From Zhengitettix transpicula (taxonomy: Eukaryota; Arthropoda; Insecta; Orthoptera; Tetrigidae), in assembly GCA_037074705.1 (NCBI GenBank), contig CM073596.1, forward strand, positions 55,580,001-55,644,000: a stretch of DNA of 64,000 nt, read 5' to 3'. Below, piece after piece: positions 13,089 to 25,073 of this stretch. Positions within the stretch are counted from its first letter, which is position 1. Each line of letters starts with the position of its first letter. A program made the position numbers and the translations under genes. The notes under the pieces were generated by a model. That model saw only the letters and a list, made by a program, of their open reading frames with translations, was not told the DNA's origin and did not search any database.

Positions 13089-13442
13089 ATAAGACTCTAC
13101 AGATTCCACAAATTAAAGCAATTACAAAACCCGAAATCTCCTTTACCCCTCTCAACAAAAAAAAACTACTTTAAACATCCCTCATACATCCCCCTCTGGT
13201 TTTATGCCTGTTATATCTGGGGTTCGGCCACTACCACCAACATAAATAAAATTATAATATCGCAAAATAAAATACTGCGTTTATAACTAACTGTCCTTGG
13301 TACTAACTCTAGAATCCACAATGACCTAAATATTCCCTCAACCCAAAAAACCATAATTCAAACCGCCCTAATCCAACGTCATAGAAATCTCCACCATTTC
13401 AATCCCATTATCTCTAATAACGAATCACACCTAAACCCCTAA
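13089..13442 (+). pseudogene. Jockey-type non-LTR retrotransposon reverse transcriptase, C-terminal remnant
   Basis: One frame runs 118 codons to a TAA with a single internal stop. It contains YACYIWGSATTTNINKI, QNKILRL and, further on, RIHNDLNIPS and LIQRHRNLHHFNP, in the order typical of the region after the reverse transcriptase palm in Jockey-clade ORF2 proteins. The segment around the internal stop reads better in another frame (ITNCPWY), so compensating indels have occurred. It is a dead fragment of the extreme C-terminus. The catalytic YADD region is absent. The clade call is from recalled family features, not from a search. Confidence 0.75.
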
Positions 13443-13471
13443 GAAGGCTAAAAAGAAAACGACAAATTGAC

Positions 13472-13523
<52 letters not shown>
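13472..13523. repeat. (TA)n microsatellite
   Basis: TA array of about 50 bp interrupted once by CA, ending at the second copy of the 54-bp duplication. Confidence 0.95.
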
Positions 13524-13525
<2 letters not shown>

Positions 13526-13576
13526 CGATCGGTTTCCTTTAAAGAATACTTGCTTTCCGCTGAATTTCCTTGTTCC
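13523..13576 (+). repeat. 54-bp exact duplication, second copy
   Basis: Identical to 12846-12899 and embedded between two TA arrays. Similarity continues imperfectly a few bases further (CCCACGA against CCACGAG). Confidence 0.9.
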
Positions 13577-13581
13577 ACCCA

Positions 13582-13583
<2 letters not shown>

Positions 13584-13659
<76 letters not shown>

Positions 13660-13660
13660 T
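13584..13660. repeat. compound (TA)n(TG)n microsatellite
   Basis: About 24 TA units to 13632 pass directly into about 14 TG units. Open frames across this array on both strands encode only YI or TH repeats and are not genes. Confidence 0.95.
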
Positions 13661-15089
13661 TGTGTACATATATAGATAAATAAATAATTCATAACTTCCT
13701 TTTCAACCACTCACTCAAGAAGCAACTCCACTTGTTCAAGTAAATTTTAACATGTTACCGTCATCAATGTATCACAATCGTAAAATCTTCGGATTAAAAT
13801 TTTTTTCTGTATATTAAAATAAAAAAAGTTTACAGTAAACCGGGTTGAAATGGCAATTGGAATAAAATATTTAGAACCAAACGATCCTGATTGTAAAAAG
13901 GAGATTTTGATACCTACTTTAACCTCTATCAGTCTTGGAACAAAAAAATAATAGGAGAAAATTTACTCAGTTGGTTCAGTTTCGACTTCAATGAAAATCA
14001 TTTGCCATTTCCTGCTTTTTAAATGATTATGTAATTATTAAATATTTTTAATTTCACGTGGTTTTAATATTATAACATAAAATGTCGTTTATGACGAATA
14101 AAAGACAGTTTATAAAGATAATTCTTTATTTACGAGATTCTACTTTAGTTCATGCTTTTATGTGCTCTGACTTCGTGTATATAATAATAATAATACTGAA
14201 AAATGTCTTCTGTATAATCTAGACTTTGTCTAATGTTCACAGGAATTAATTATTTTGTTGCTTCCTTCTTTACACAACTGTATTTATTAGTCCGTTTTAT
14301 TCTAATCTGACAGTTAACAACGTTTCTTGGTGAATAACACAGTCCAAGGTTTTTTTTTGCGAATTCAAGTGGACCAGTTGAAAGAAATCCTTATTTTTTT
14401 GTCTTGTCCGCCAACGAATAATCCACTTTTGGCCGCGTCGGACATTCATTATAAACGACTCTTGAAACACTCTGCTATTCAGCAAAAGTGTTGAAAACGC
14501 GTGTTTCACGCAGTTGAAAAGATAGACACACACACACACACTCGCTCATTGGACGAGAGAAAGTGTGCCACTAATTAATGCTTTCTTCTCCGTAGAACTG
14601 TCAGAAATACGCTGCTTTTGTCGCTCGGTGGTTAATTACCGGAGCACTAATCTCGTTTCGTCCGAGACGTCTGTCAGCAACCCCCGTTTTCTCCCCTTCC
14701 CTTCCATCCAACCCCCTTTTCCAACCTTTTCGTCAGGGATGTAATTATAGTCTCACTCTTGACAACTTACATTAGCGTAAGAGGGAGAATAATTACCACG
14801 GCGCGTGACTGTGTCCTAGCTGAGTTCAGAATCCCGTTCCTCCTCGGTTTTCAACGGCGAACAGTGGTCCTTTGTACGCGTGTTTTGTCTTTCGTCGAGC
14901 CGAAGCAACGTGCTTTATCAGGAAATTCAAAACTCTCTCCTATAAACTTTTTTATCATCCTTTTTGTTCCTTTACTTACTGCAGTAATGAAGTTACCCCC
15001 CCAAAAAAATTGTCCAACGTTACTAGGAGGGTACTTAAATAATTCATAACAAAAAAAACCACATATTATATTGAATGATTAACTTTTGT
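13661..15089. other. non-coding stretch
   Basis: AT-rich, with a short CA array near 14526-14541 and a GC-balanced section at 14560-14960. No recognisable gene. Confidence 0.5.
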
Positions 15090-15440
15090 AATGAATCATA
15101 AAGATAGCCAATACAGACAAAAAAGGTAATATAAATATCACTAACAATTCTGGGATCCTTGTCCCTTTCGTCAGGTGCTGAGAAGAGCCTAGAGAAACAC
15201 AACAACACTCAAAAGCGACGAAAACGCAACGACGATGGAAGAGCCGAAGGGGTAGCATAACAATAAGGGGAGCAACGACAATAGGAAAAACACAAGGTGT
15301 AGCGTAATTATAAGGGATCATAGCAATTATTGAGTTTCAGTTTGTTTGTACATTAATAGCAGTGACAAGGATCCCAGAAACCTTTTTGTGGTATTTATAT
15401 TACCCTTTTTTGTCTGTATTGGGTATCTTGCTTATTCATT
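15090..15440. mobile_element. 350-bp foldback element with ~78-bp inverted ends
   Basis: The left end at 15090-15165 matches the reverse complement of 15362-15440. Shared words are AATGAAT, CCAATACAGACAAAAAAGG, AATATAAATA and CTGGGATCCTTGTC. The middle is purine-rich with no coding potential. The size and inverted ends fit a MITE or foldback element. A clear target-site duplication directly at the ends was not seen, although ATTAACTTTTGT occurs just before the left end and again about 30 bp past the right end. Confidence 0.75.
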
Positions 15441-15556
15441 ATTTTTAATCAGATATAATACATTTTTTCAAATTAACTTTTGTTTTTAACTCCGTTTCTT
15501 TCCAGCTCCTCCATACACTTCGCCTACTGAATTTATAAACTTTTGAAGGAGTCAAA

Positions 15557-15664
15557 ACCTTCCTCTACCCTTCCGCATCCCCCCTTTCAAATCCTTTCCA
15601 ATGCTTTTAAAGGGGAGTTGCCCAACGTGGATTACCCTCATGTAGCCTGTTACCCTAAAAAAAT
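15557..15664 (+). repeat. repeat A fragment (3' end)
   Basis: Carries only the last ~100 bp of the family, from CCTTCCTCTACCC through GTAGCCTGTTACCCT to an A run. The 5'-truncated form is what target-primed reverse transcription commonly leaves. Confidence 0.85.
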
Positions 15665-15986
15665 TATATAATACTCAAATACTCGAAGTTCCATCAACAC
15701 AACATAAGTTTTGTCCGAAACATTTTAATCTCTTACGAGTACTCTTTAAATTTCATTAATAAAGAAACACAAACATTAGATTGAACAAAATCCAATATCC
15801 CACTGTCACTCGTCCCCAAGCACCTCAATTCAAAAATATTTTTTTTCGTACTTATTACAAATTTGTACAACACAATTTTTTAAAGAATATCAAGTATCAA
15901 TCATTTACAGATCTTCTAATACTGATCCCTACTTCTTGATTAAAAACCACAAGGACCTACTTGAGACCTACAGAGTACATTGAGTA

Positions 15987-16100
15987 GTTTACAAAATCTC
16001 TTGCTGCTACACAGGCCAAACAAAACGTTCCCTTAATACCCGTATCAAGGAACATGTGTACAATATCAAACTTCCCAACGGTAAAAATAAAACACTGTGA
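15987..16100 (+). pseudogene. Penelope-like retroelement GIY-YIG endonuclease fragment
   Basis: The translation in this frame begins VYKISCCYTGQTKRSLNTRI and continues KEHVYNIKL before a TGA. This matches the start of GIY-YIG endonuclease domains of the Penelope type: a hydrophobic-Y-K-I lead, a C-Y-x-G-Q-T segment and the conserved R-I-x-E-H. The preceding bases are interrupted by a stop. Only about 37 codons remain and no reverse transcriptase is adjacent. It matters because Penelope-like elements are a known source of hammerhead motifs such as those seen elsewhere in this window. Confidence 0.65.
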
Positions 16101-16984
16101 TTCCTGAATAAAGAGCTTAGTATAAATAGTTTTGGAGCGGTGTTTACTTGTAAAGTCTTAATAACACGGAGAGTTATTACGAAAGCTCTGCTAATAAGGA
16201 AAAAAGGGAGCCGATCGTTAATTACAATTTTTTTTATATAGAATAAAGAAGAGAAAGAAAGTAAATTAAATTTAGGGGAAAAACAACATCTCCCTTACTG
16301 CCTCGTGTTCCTCCTCCTCCTTATCACGATAGCTTGTTATTTTGCGTTGAGCGCTCGGCTTAGCAATTATTTTGCATGATATTTTCACCCGGAACATTCT
16401 CGTCAAGTGACTTAATAATTTACTCCTGTTCTTTCTCTCTCTCTCTTACTCATTTTAATGATTGTTTTATTTAATTTTACCCGTCTGGAGTGGTGAATTT
16501 TTTTTCCCTCCGCCCTACTGTTCTTAAAATTGATAATTTTGAATATTAATTAACGCAAAGGTTAATTAATTTTATTTTTCACAAAGTGTTTGAGACAACT
16601 CAAGGTTCATGTGAAGTATCATGAGTATCAGAATCTCGATTATGTAAGAAGAATACCATTACAAATTCAACAAAAGCAAAACTGCTCTGATTGGTGGACT
16701 TAAAAAAACAATTCGAAATCGTTTTATTCTTTTACTTTCAATTTGTAGGTTTTCATGAATTTGGATCACTTTTGAATTAGTTTGTACTCAGTCCATAAGA
16801 CAGTTTTAATTAAATGAGTTATACGGCGAAGTTATTAACCGCAATTTTGCACTAGCATTAGAGTCACAAGAGACTAGACATACTTAAATTATTTCTAATA
16901 AATTAATTTATTTTTTTCGTTTTCACAGTAATTATTAATTACATAAAATAAAATGTAGTTCATGACCAAATCTAAGAATTCAGT
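16101..16984. other. non-coding AT-rich stretch
   Basis: No gene or repeat identified, apart from a small CT-rich tract near 16434-16446. Confidence 0.5.
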
Positions 16985-17200
16985 TTTAAATTACGTTTCG
17001 GTACCAAACGTTGGTATATTTTTCAGATTTTTACTTGACTTAAAAGTTATGTAGACAAATTATCGAACGTTGATTTTTTTTTCCTGAATTTCTTCTTAAA
17101 ACTTGTGTGTTTGAGACAACTATCTTGTTACTGCATAACTTTTTGGTAAATTTACGATCTTAAAAAGGTACAAGTAGGTACCGAAACGTTATTTTAAATT
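16985..17200. mobile_element. divergent pair of hammerhead-like motifs
   Basis: A - strand motif at 16985-17030 (a GGTACC-type stem then GAAACGTAAT) and a + strand motif at 17155-17195 (GGTAC, loop, GTACC, GAAACGTTA) point away from each other about 130 bp apart. After GAAACGT, both tails are AT-rich and share TTTAAA and TGAATT. The CTGATGA box is intact in neither copy. This is the same divergent arrangement as at about 34.3, 43.9, 55.4 and 58.8 kb. Confidence 0.5.
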
Positions 17201-20200
17201 GAATTATTTAATTGATAATAAACTGAATCTTATTTTATTTGATAATTTATTATTTTCTCTTTTATTATAAATGGGCGTGACCTTCATTGATTGTCTTCTA
17301 ACTACACGACAAATACGTGTTGAAAATTCTGAAAATACAAGTGGTTGATCTTAAAAATGATTCTATAAACCCAGTAAAGAACTGACGTCAGGTTAATATT
17401 AATTAAAAAAATTTAAATATTCCAAAAAACTGCTCCCGTCCAATAAATCAGTCAAATCGTCAAAAAAAATACAGGTTGAAATAAATTAGAACTAAATGCT
17501 ATGGAATAAAAATTACAGTCGTTGACGGACAAAATGAGATGGTTGGGTGTGATGACGATGCCGAGAGGAATGAGGTGGTTGGGGAAACGGGGGGGGGGGG
17601 TGTTGGAGGAGGAAGCCACAGAATTATGCACTCAGTGGAAAAAAAATTGCAACAACAAACAAATCGCATTAAAAGGGCAGCCAGCCAGAAAACCGCCACA
17701 TCATGTTGCACTCAATTATCGGCAATATTGAATTAAATAAAATGGGTTGTCTGCAACACATTCCCAACCACCCCCACCACCCCACCCGGAAAGCACTTTA
17801 CATATTGTTGGTGGGATTTTTTACTCTTCGCTTCGGCGTGATGTTTTATTTTGTAAAAAAACGTGAATAAGTGATTTAGTTTCTGTCTGAACAATGGGGG
17901 GGCCTTTTTCGTGTGATCCAATTTGGATTGTGACGTTTACTCATTTGTTTACGCTCAACTCTTAGTCTACGCAAAAAAAAAATCGTCATTTATTAATCCA
18001 GATTCTCACTGAGGTGCAAATTTGAGACGAATGACAAAATTCTGTTAGCATGAATAGTAAAATTAATGTTTTATCTTGGTTAACCAATTATAAGGGAATT
18101 TTTACGTTGATTAAAAATATTTTTTGATTTTAATTTAACTTATTCAGACTGTACAAATTAATTTTTAAGACACCGCAAGTTTGCTCCCAACGTGGGACGC
18201 CATATAGAGGTGTCGTACTAACCACTTATATGAGAGGGTTTTTTTTTACATGAATTAATAATTGTAGTTTAAATGATAAAATAATTATTTTAAATGAGCA
18301 CAAATATGCGTGTTACACTTCATATTTGTCTATTTTTTTCTCGTGTTGTTTCTCTTCGTAGCGATTCTCCATTCGTCACTCATTTCCCACATTCACTCCA
18401 AGCATTATATAAACATTTGAATGATCGTCCATACGTAATGAAAGATCAACAATTTTAACTGTTGATGGGTTACGTTTTCAATCCTCATATAATTATTTTA
18501 TTACAACTTTTCCACAATATTTCATTACATTACATCCTTTGTATACTTAATTTGCGCCTTATACTTGCTTTATTTACTATCACTTTCGAGGATCGTATAC
18601 CTAAGTGTTTGTAATATAAAGTTTGCTCTGCAATGTATTGACGTATTTTATTTACATTAGCAAGTGGTTTCTTTTAGGTTCGCGATTTTATTGACATAAT
18701 TTCTCTGTTTTATTAGAGTACGGTGGATTTAAAGCAGGTATTATCGAACATATCCTGTTATATAATTAATTCTATGTGTTAGAGCTTGGTTAAAGTATAT
18801 TTATTTAAGGGGTAAAAAAAAGTTCTGTATAGAGACAAACAGAATAATTTATAAGACTAATATATTAAAAAAATGAATATATCAAAGACGAAAATATTAA
18901 AATACATAGCAGATTGTACATGAGAAATTTGGAGTTTTTATATGTTGTAATGGAATAATTTATATTTCGGATTATCGTATGATATGTATTATATATTGAT
19001 GGAGTCGGATAACAAATCGGTCGTGGCTAAAAATAAACTTCCTAAGACCCCCCCCTAAGAAACCGTCTCTAAAACGACGTAACTTGAGGTAAAAGCTATA
19101 AGCCCAAAGACATAGGAAATTGAATTTTAATAATAGATGAAGCGTCTTGTCGCAGAAATGGACCGGCTGGGGGAACCAAACGAGGGGGTGAATAGCGGGG
19201 GAGGACAGAAAATATATAGTGAAGGTTGTGGGAAGGAAGAAAATTCATTTTCAACGACTTATCGACGCTCCCTGTAATCAATATATCAAGACACGCTCGT
19301 CATAACGACAGTGTTATGTTAATCTGCCGTAGTTTTAATATCCTAAATGCTCCGTTGTGGCACCTGCAGAAATTCGTATTATTTGGAAAAACTATTCATT
19401 TCCTTCATCTGAGTTTTGGTTCAACACCTTTCACTTCAGAACAAATTATTTAACATTTGCCAAACAACAAATAAATTTCCAATTCATTATAGCTAAACTA
19501 ATACGTAATTAAAACTGTTAATATAACGTTCTTCTTTCACACCATTATTATTATTATCCAAGAAAAAAATTTAAAATTAATAATTTTGAAGACTATTAAA
19601 ATAGTATATCTTTTCGAAAAAAAATTGGGTGTCATGTGAAACATAAATGGGGAATAATATAATAAAATCGTTGAAGAAAAATAAAGCAGTTTTTATTTTA
19701 TTTTAAGTCTGCTTCAAATTAATATATGTATATATCGGTTCGGTTTTGAATTTGCTTACAGAAGAAATTACATTGTCTCGGTTCAGATTTTTAAAAATAT
19801 TTATACTGGAATGAAAAATTATTTTCTGAAGTCATTTATATAATTTTATTCACTGATTTGTTTTTAAAAATTCTGCATCATTTGACACAATAATATAATA
19901 TAAATAACAATTATTTAAAGGTAAATGAATTAGTGTAAAGTGTATAATAAAGGGGACCATTACGAAGTAAACAAATACAAAACAATAACTATTGAAATGC
20001 TCAAATTAATTCGTAAATTTATTTAAAATTATTTTCCGATTAATTACAATTTAAAATATTTCTGTTGTCTCGTAGAATATATATTAAAACGAGAAAAGCT
20101 CTTTCAGCACTAAATTTTGTTGCTGCAGCTTCTAGAATATACTATTACAATTTTTTTTATCAATAAAGATATGTTTTTTTAAAAAAAAATGGCCGTGGAC

Positions 20201-20491
20201 ACTGTTCGCAAATTTTATTATTGAAAATAAACCAATAATTTGTTTTAATATCGTTCCTAAAATTAATGTGCTTTTCTGATCTTCTTTTTTGTTGGCTGTA
20301 TTCCGTTTCTAAGTTCTGACTTTCTTATAATGTTTATATTAATTTATTTTTCGAATTACCTCCTTATTTCAGTGGATTATATAGTTAAATTTCATGCCAT
20401 AGAGGCATAAAGAGTGCATGTCTTGAATAAAAAAAAAAGTATCCATCTCCTAACTCTGATCTTGTACGTGTTGCTTTTGTTTTTCCCGCAG
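17201..20491. other. non-coding stretch before the first recognised beat exon
   Basis: Mostly AT-rich. A G tract at about 17590-17600 and a C-rich section near 17761-17790 stand out. A sequence at 18185-18203 (CCCAACGTGGGACGCC) resembles LTR-retrotransposon primer-binding regions. Since the first recognised beat exon starts at 20492 with a split codon, at least the 3' portion of this stretch is intron. Confidence 0.5.
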
Positions 20492-20703
20492 CCTCTGGAG
20501 GGAGAACGTTGAAACTTCAACGAGTGAGTGTGCCTCAGTACAAGCTGAAAGGTGAGATGGCCCTACTGCAGTGTCTCTATGACCTCGGCGAAGACTCCCT
20601 CTACTCTGTTAAGTGGTATAAGGACGACGAAGAGTTCTACCGGTTCGTCCCAAAGTCGAAGCCACCGCAACACAGTTACAAGATCGACGGAATCCGAGTC
20701 GAC
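20492..20703 (+). CDS. beat exon a: start of Ig domain 1
   Basis: The acceptor is TTTTCCCGCAG at 20481-20491 and the donor is GTGAGT at 20704. The first two bases complete a codon begun in an unseen upstream exon. It encodes residues 1-70 of the partial product, including the first Ig cysteine (LLQC) and the VKWYKDD tryptophan. The domain begins with LKLQRVSVPQY, a typical first strand in this family. Confidence 0.93.
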
Positions 20704-23700
20704 GTGAGTTCCTTCAGGGATTATTCATTCTAAACGCACGTTAGAGTTTCATTTTATTTCCCAGTGGAATTTTTAAAGTGGAAACTATCTCTCTTTTTTA
20801 AGGCAAAAAAAAAATTTCTAAACGACTAGATAGGCAAATACCTTACAACGCGCCATTTAATTAGATAGGAAAATAAATATATAAATAAGATTTGATATTG
20901 AAAATAATTTAAGCTATTCAGTCTGTGGAGAACCTTTCAGAAGAGATACGAAAAGGCTACCTTCGGGTATGCCTTTTCCTCTCCGTTTTTGAACTAAGGT
21001 TCCCACAAGCCGAAGCTCCTCGGCCTGTTCTGAGAGGTGTAAGTTCCGGGGTCACAGACCTTGGGCATACGGTAAGAGTTGTCCGCTATTCCCATTGGAA
21101 TAGTCGGCCAGCTGCCTCCTAAACTGGTCGAGGCACGGAGAAGGGAATGCTGCGTCCCCACAGCAAACTCCTCTGCCGCTATCGGAAGGGCGTGGGACAA
21201 GTACCCAATGCCCGACCTACCTGATGCAGGTTTTTCTAGGGTTTTCCCTGCATTTCTTTAGGCGAATGCCGGGTAGGATCCTTAAAATATAGCCCGGGGG
21301 CCCTAGTAACCCTTGGATACCTTCCTCTACCCTTCCGCATCCCCCCTTTCAAATCCCTTCCTATGCTATTAAAGGGGAGTTGCCTAACGTGGATTACCCT
21401 CATATAGCCTGTTGCCTAAAATAATAATAACAAGAATTTAATAAGATAAATTTTGACTGTGAATGTCTTGTAAGTAACTAAGTACAGATTGAGGAGTTGA
21501 TTAAGATCAAGGCGCCAATAAAAAGGTATACCCAAATAATTACGCAAAAGGCGCGGAGCATAAGAATAATTAATTCAGTATTTTCGACAAAATAAGAACA
21601 CAAAAATAATAGTCGATAAATTTGGAGTTTGACACATTAATTGATACGGTGAATGAAGCATAAATAATTATTATTTTTTACTTAAAAACTTCTGTAACAA
21701 CTTACGACATATTTTAAATAGATAACCTTGAATAAGTAATTCATTGATGTCGCCACTTTAAACAAAATAAAACTAACTTTAAATATAGCGTAATAAAAGG
21801 GTTTAGTTCCCTTTATTTAAAAACTGAATTCGTCCCTCCCCTTTGCCAACGATAAAACGCTGTAATTTATTAACATTCGCCCAATTAAATATTCCATCCA
21901 ATTATATTAAAAAGTGGAACATTACGTGCAATGTTAGACAAAAGCCCAATTAGGCCTACGGATAAAGCTGATGAGTTTTTTTTTAAAAAAAAATTCCAAT
22001 AAAAAAAAGAGGAAGTATCCAAATAATGCGAATTTTTTTTATTACTGTGAAGGGGAGGATTTATTTTTCAGATTTCACAGTTTGTGAGACGTATCAAGGT
22101 CTTAGTCAATCTGTTGGTAAAGTTTTTAAACTTATTTACCTGAAAAACCTAAAAAATATATAAATAAGGGGAGATTAAATATTATTGTTCGGAATTTCTA
22201 AAAATTAATAACCAAATACTTTGATGAATGTCTTGTTTGGCAAAAAAAATATTTTAATTTGCATTCAATTATAATATTTTTTATGACATACGTTAAAGCG
22301 TTTTCAGAAAGAGAAATTAATTACCGTTGAAAACACAATACAGAGTGAAATATAATTGGAAATAGATATTTTATTAACTGAAGGGAAAATGAACTTATTT
22401 TTACCTATTTTGGGATGATCGATGTAATCATTATATTCAGTAAATATTGATAACAAAACCGTAAATGAGATAATGGTTATACTAAATGGATTAAATTGGA
22501 AACAACCTCAACAGTTTGATGGAAATTCTAACATGTTCCTTTCTTAGCCATTTTTTTCTGATTACTACTATACACGCTTTTCACCGCCAATTTTTATAAA
22601 TAATAATTATTTTTCTATATAACTGCCTTCTTATTTGTAAGACACGAAATTCTAATCTATCATGATTTTAATTTTCTTATAATGTGATTAATAATTTATT
22701 TTTTAACACTTCGTATGGCATTGTCATAATTTTGAGACTAAGATGTAACTGAAACAATTATCCAATTCGACTTCTACTTCACTTTTCTCGCCATTAAATC
22801 AACTTTAAGGATAAACAAATTATTTTTATATCGACTTAAAAAGTTTTCCATCATAGTTTGAAAAAAATAACGTTCTGCTCCCAAAGCGTAGCTATCGTTT
22901 TTCTGTTGGTTTTTTCCTTCCTGCATTTTATTGTGCCCGTATTTTCAGCAACATCTTTCTGACGACAAGCAAGTCTTCCTCAGGAACCTCAACTACAAGT
23001 CCTCCGGAATGTATCGCTGTGAAGTATCGGCTGAAGCCCCGTCATTCGCTTCCGTTCAGCGGGAAGGACGAATGGAAGTCGTGTGTGAGTTGCTCAAATA
23101 AGTTATTTATATCGAAATACCACATTTGGACGTTAAATTTTATAAGTTTTATTCGTAACAAATATGTGATATTTTTTTAAATATATTATTTTGATAATAT
23201 GAAGAATAAAATCAAGTGTAAAGTGCAAGATTACATGAAGATTTAATGAAATTATAATAAAATATTGTCGACGGTTTAACCCAGTATGCAATATAAAGGG
23301 CATTAGAGTAATAAGACCTTAACAAGTTGTTAACCTTGGACGTTGGACATTATTGGCAAATGTTTTGCATCTCTGGATATTTTAGAGAAGAGTCTTGTAG
23401 GTTACTACAGTTGACGCTGCACCTCTGGTATGTTGTTCATCCACAACGTTTTCTGCAACTGCTTCAACATCATCTATTCCTCTTCTTGGATCACAATCAA
23501 CTGCCTTAATTACCCTATATGTAAAAGATACTACCAGTAAATTCAGTCTGACTTGTTTATTCTTAAAATTTTACAGGAGCTTTGGACTTGGTGTCATATT
23601 CCTCTGATGTATACAATTAAAATATTTTATTGTAACATATTGCGTTACGTATAGAGCGTGATAGCTCTCGTCAATCATATAAAACAAAAAAATTCGTTCT

Positions 23701-24726
23701 CTAGATCCACTTTTCTAAAACTCGGAGAAGGGAAAGCCACACCTCAAACCCTTCTCTCTCTTACTTTGTGTTTCTACGTAATTTATGACCCTCCGCACTT
23801 CAATTTTTCTACTATGGCGGTTCACATATGCTCTTACAACCAAAAGGTAAATATATTATTTCTGAATGTCATTACGACTCCAAATATAGATAACGGGAAT
23901 ATTCAGCCTCAGAACAAACAAGACCTTAAAAGTCCTCCAATATGACGAACGTAAACTCTGAATATATAAGTGAATTATATATATATATATATTTTATTGT
24001 ATAAAATCCCTGTCGTTAAAGAAATTCTAGACTATAAAACTGAGGTACAAAAATTATTTATGGTCGAAAGCCAAGGCCTGCGAGGGCTATTCTCTCGCAG
24101 GCAATACCTGCGAGGGGTGTTCTCTCGCAGGCAGAACCTTTTAGGAGAGATACGAAGGGCTACCTTTGGGTATGCCTTTTCCTCTCCGTTTTTGAACTAA
24201 GGTTCCCACAAGCCGAGGCACCTCGGCCTGTTCTGAGAGGTGTATGTTCCGGGGTCGCAGACCTTGGGCATACGGTAAGAGTTGTTCGCTATTCCCATTG
24301 GAATAGTCGGCCAGCTGCCTCCTAAACTGGTCGAGGCACGGAGAAGGGAATGCTGCGTCCCCACAGCAAACTCCTCTCCCGCTATCGGAAGGGCGTGGGA
24401 CAAGTACCCAATGCCCGACCTACCTGATGCAAGTTTTTCTATGGTTTTCCCTGCATTACTTTATTCGAATGCCGGGTAGGATCCTTAAACCATAGCCCGT
24501 GGGCCCTAGTAACCCTTGGCTACCTTCCTCTACCCTTCCGCATCCCCCCTTTCAAATCCCTTCCTATGCTATTAAAGGGGAGTTGCCCAATGTGGATCAC
24601 CCTCATGTAGCCTGTTGCCCTAAAAAAAATATATTTATGGTTTAATTAAGAAATAATGGAAGGATTGTCGAAACGAATTACTTCGTTAGTTCCAATGCTG
24701 CCTTCATACACGTTATTTAAAAGCGA

Positions 24727-24772
<46 letters not shown>

Positions 24773-24994
24773 AATAAACACATTACTTAATTAAGTGAAA
24801 ATGAACCCCACGTTGAGGCGCCAAAATTGTGATAAACACAAATTTATTTAATTATTCAATTTAAATAAACCCCACGGAGAACAAAATGTATTAATCAAAA
24901 TTATTTACAAATTTATTTAATTAGATTTTTAAATCGTTTATAACGTAAGGCTTATTTTTACTTTAAAATCTAATTAAATAAATTTGTGTTTATC

Positions 24995-25073
<79 letters not shown>

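Noticed and set aside
13414..13710. Open frames on both strands encoding YI and TH repeats
   Set aside because: They are translations of TA and TG microsatellites.
23418..23510. - strand open stretch (CDPRRGIDDVEAVAENVV) resembling a transposase helix-turn-helix linker
   Set aside because: Too short, and the continuing frame does not match any transposase I could name.
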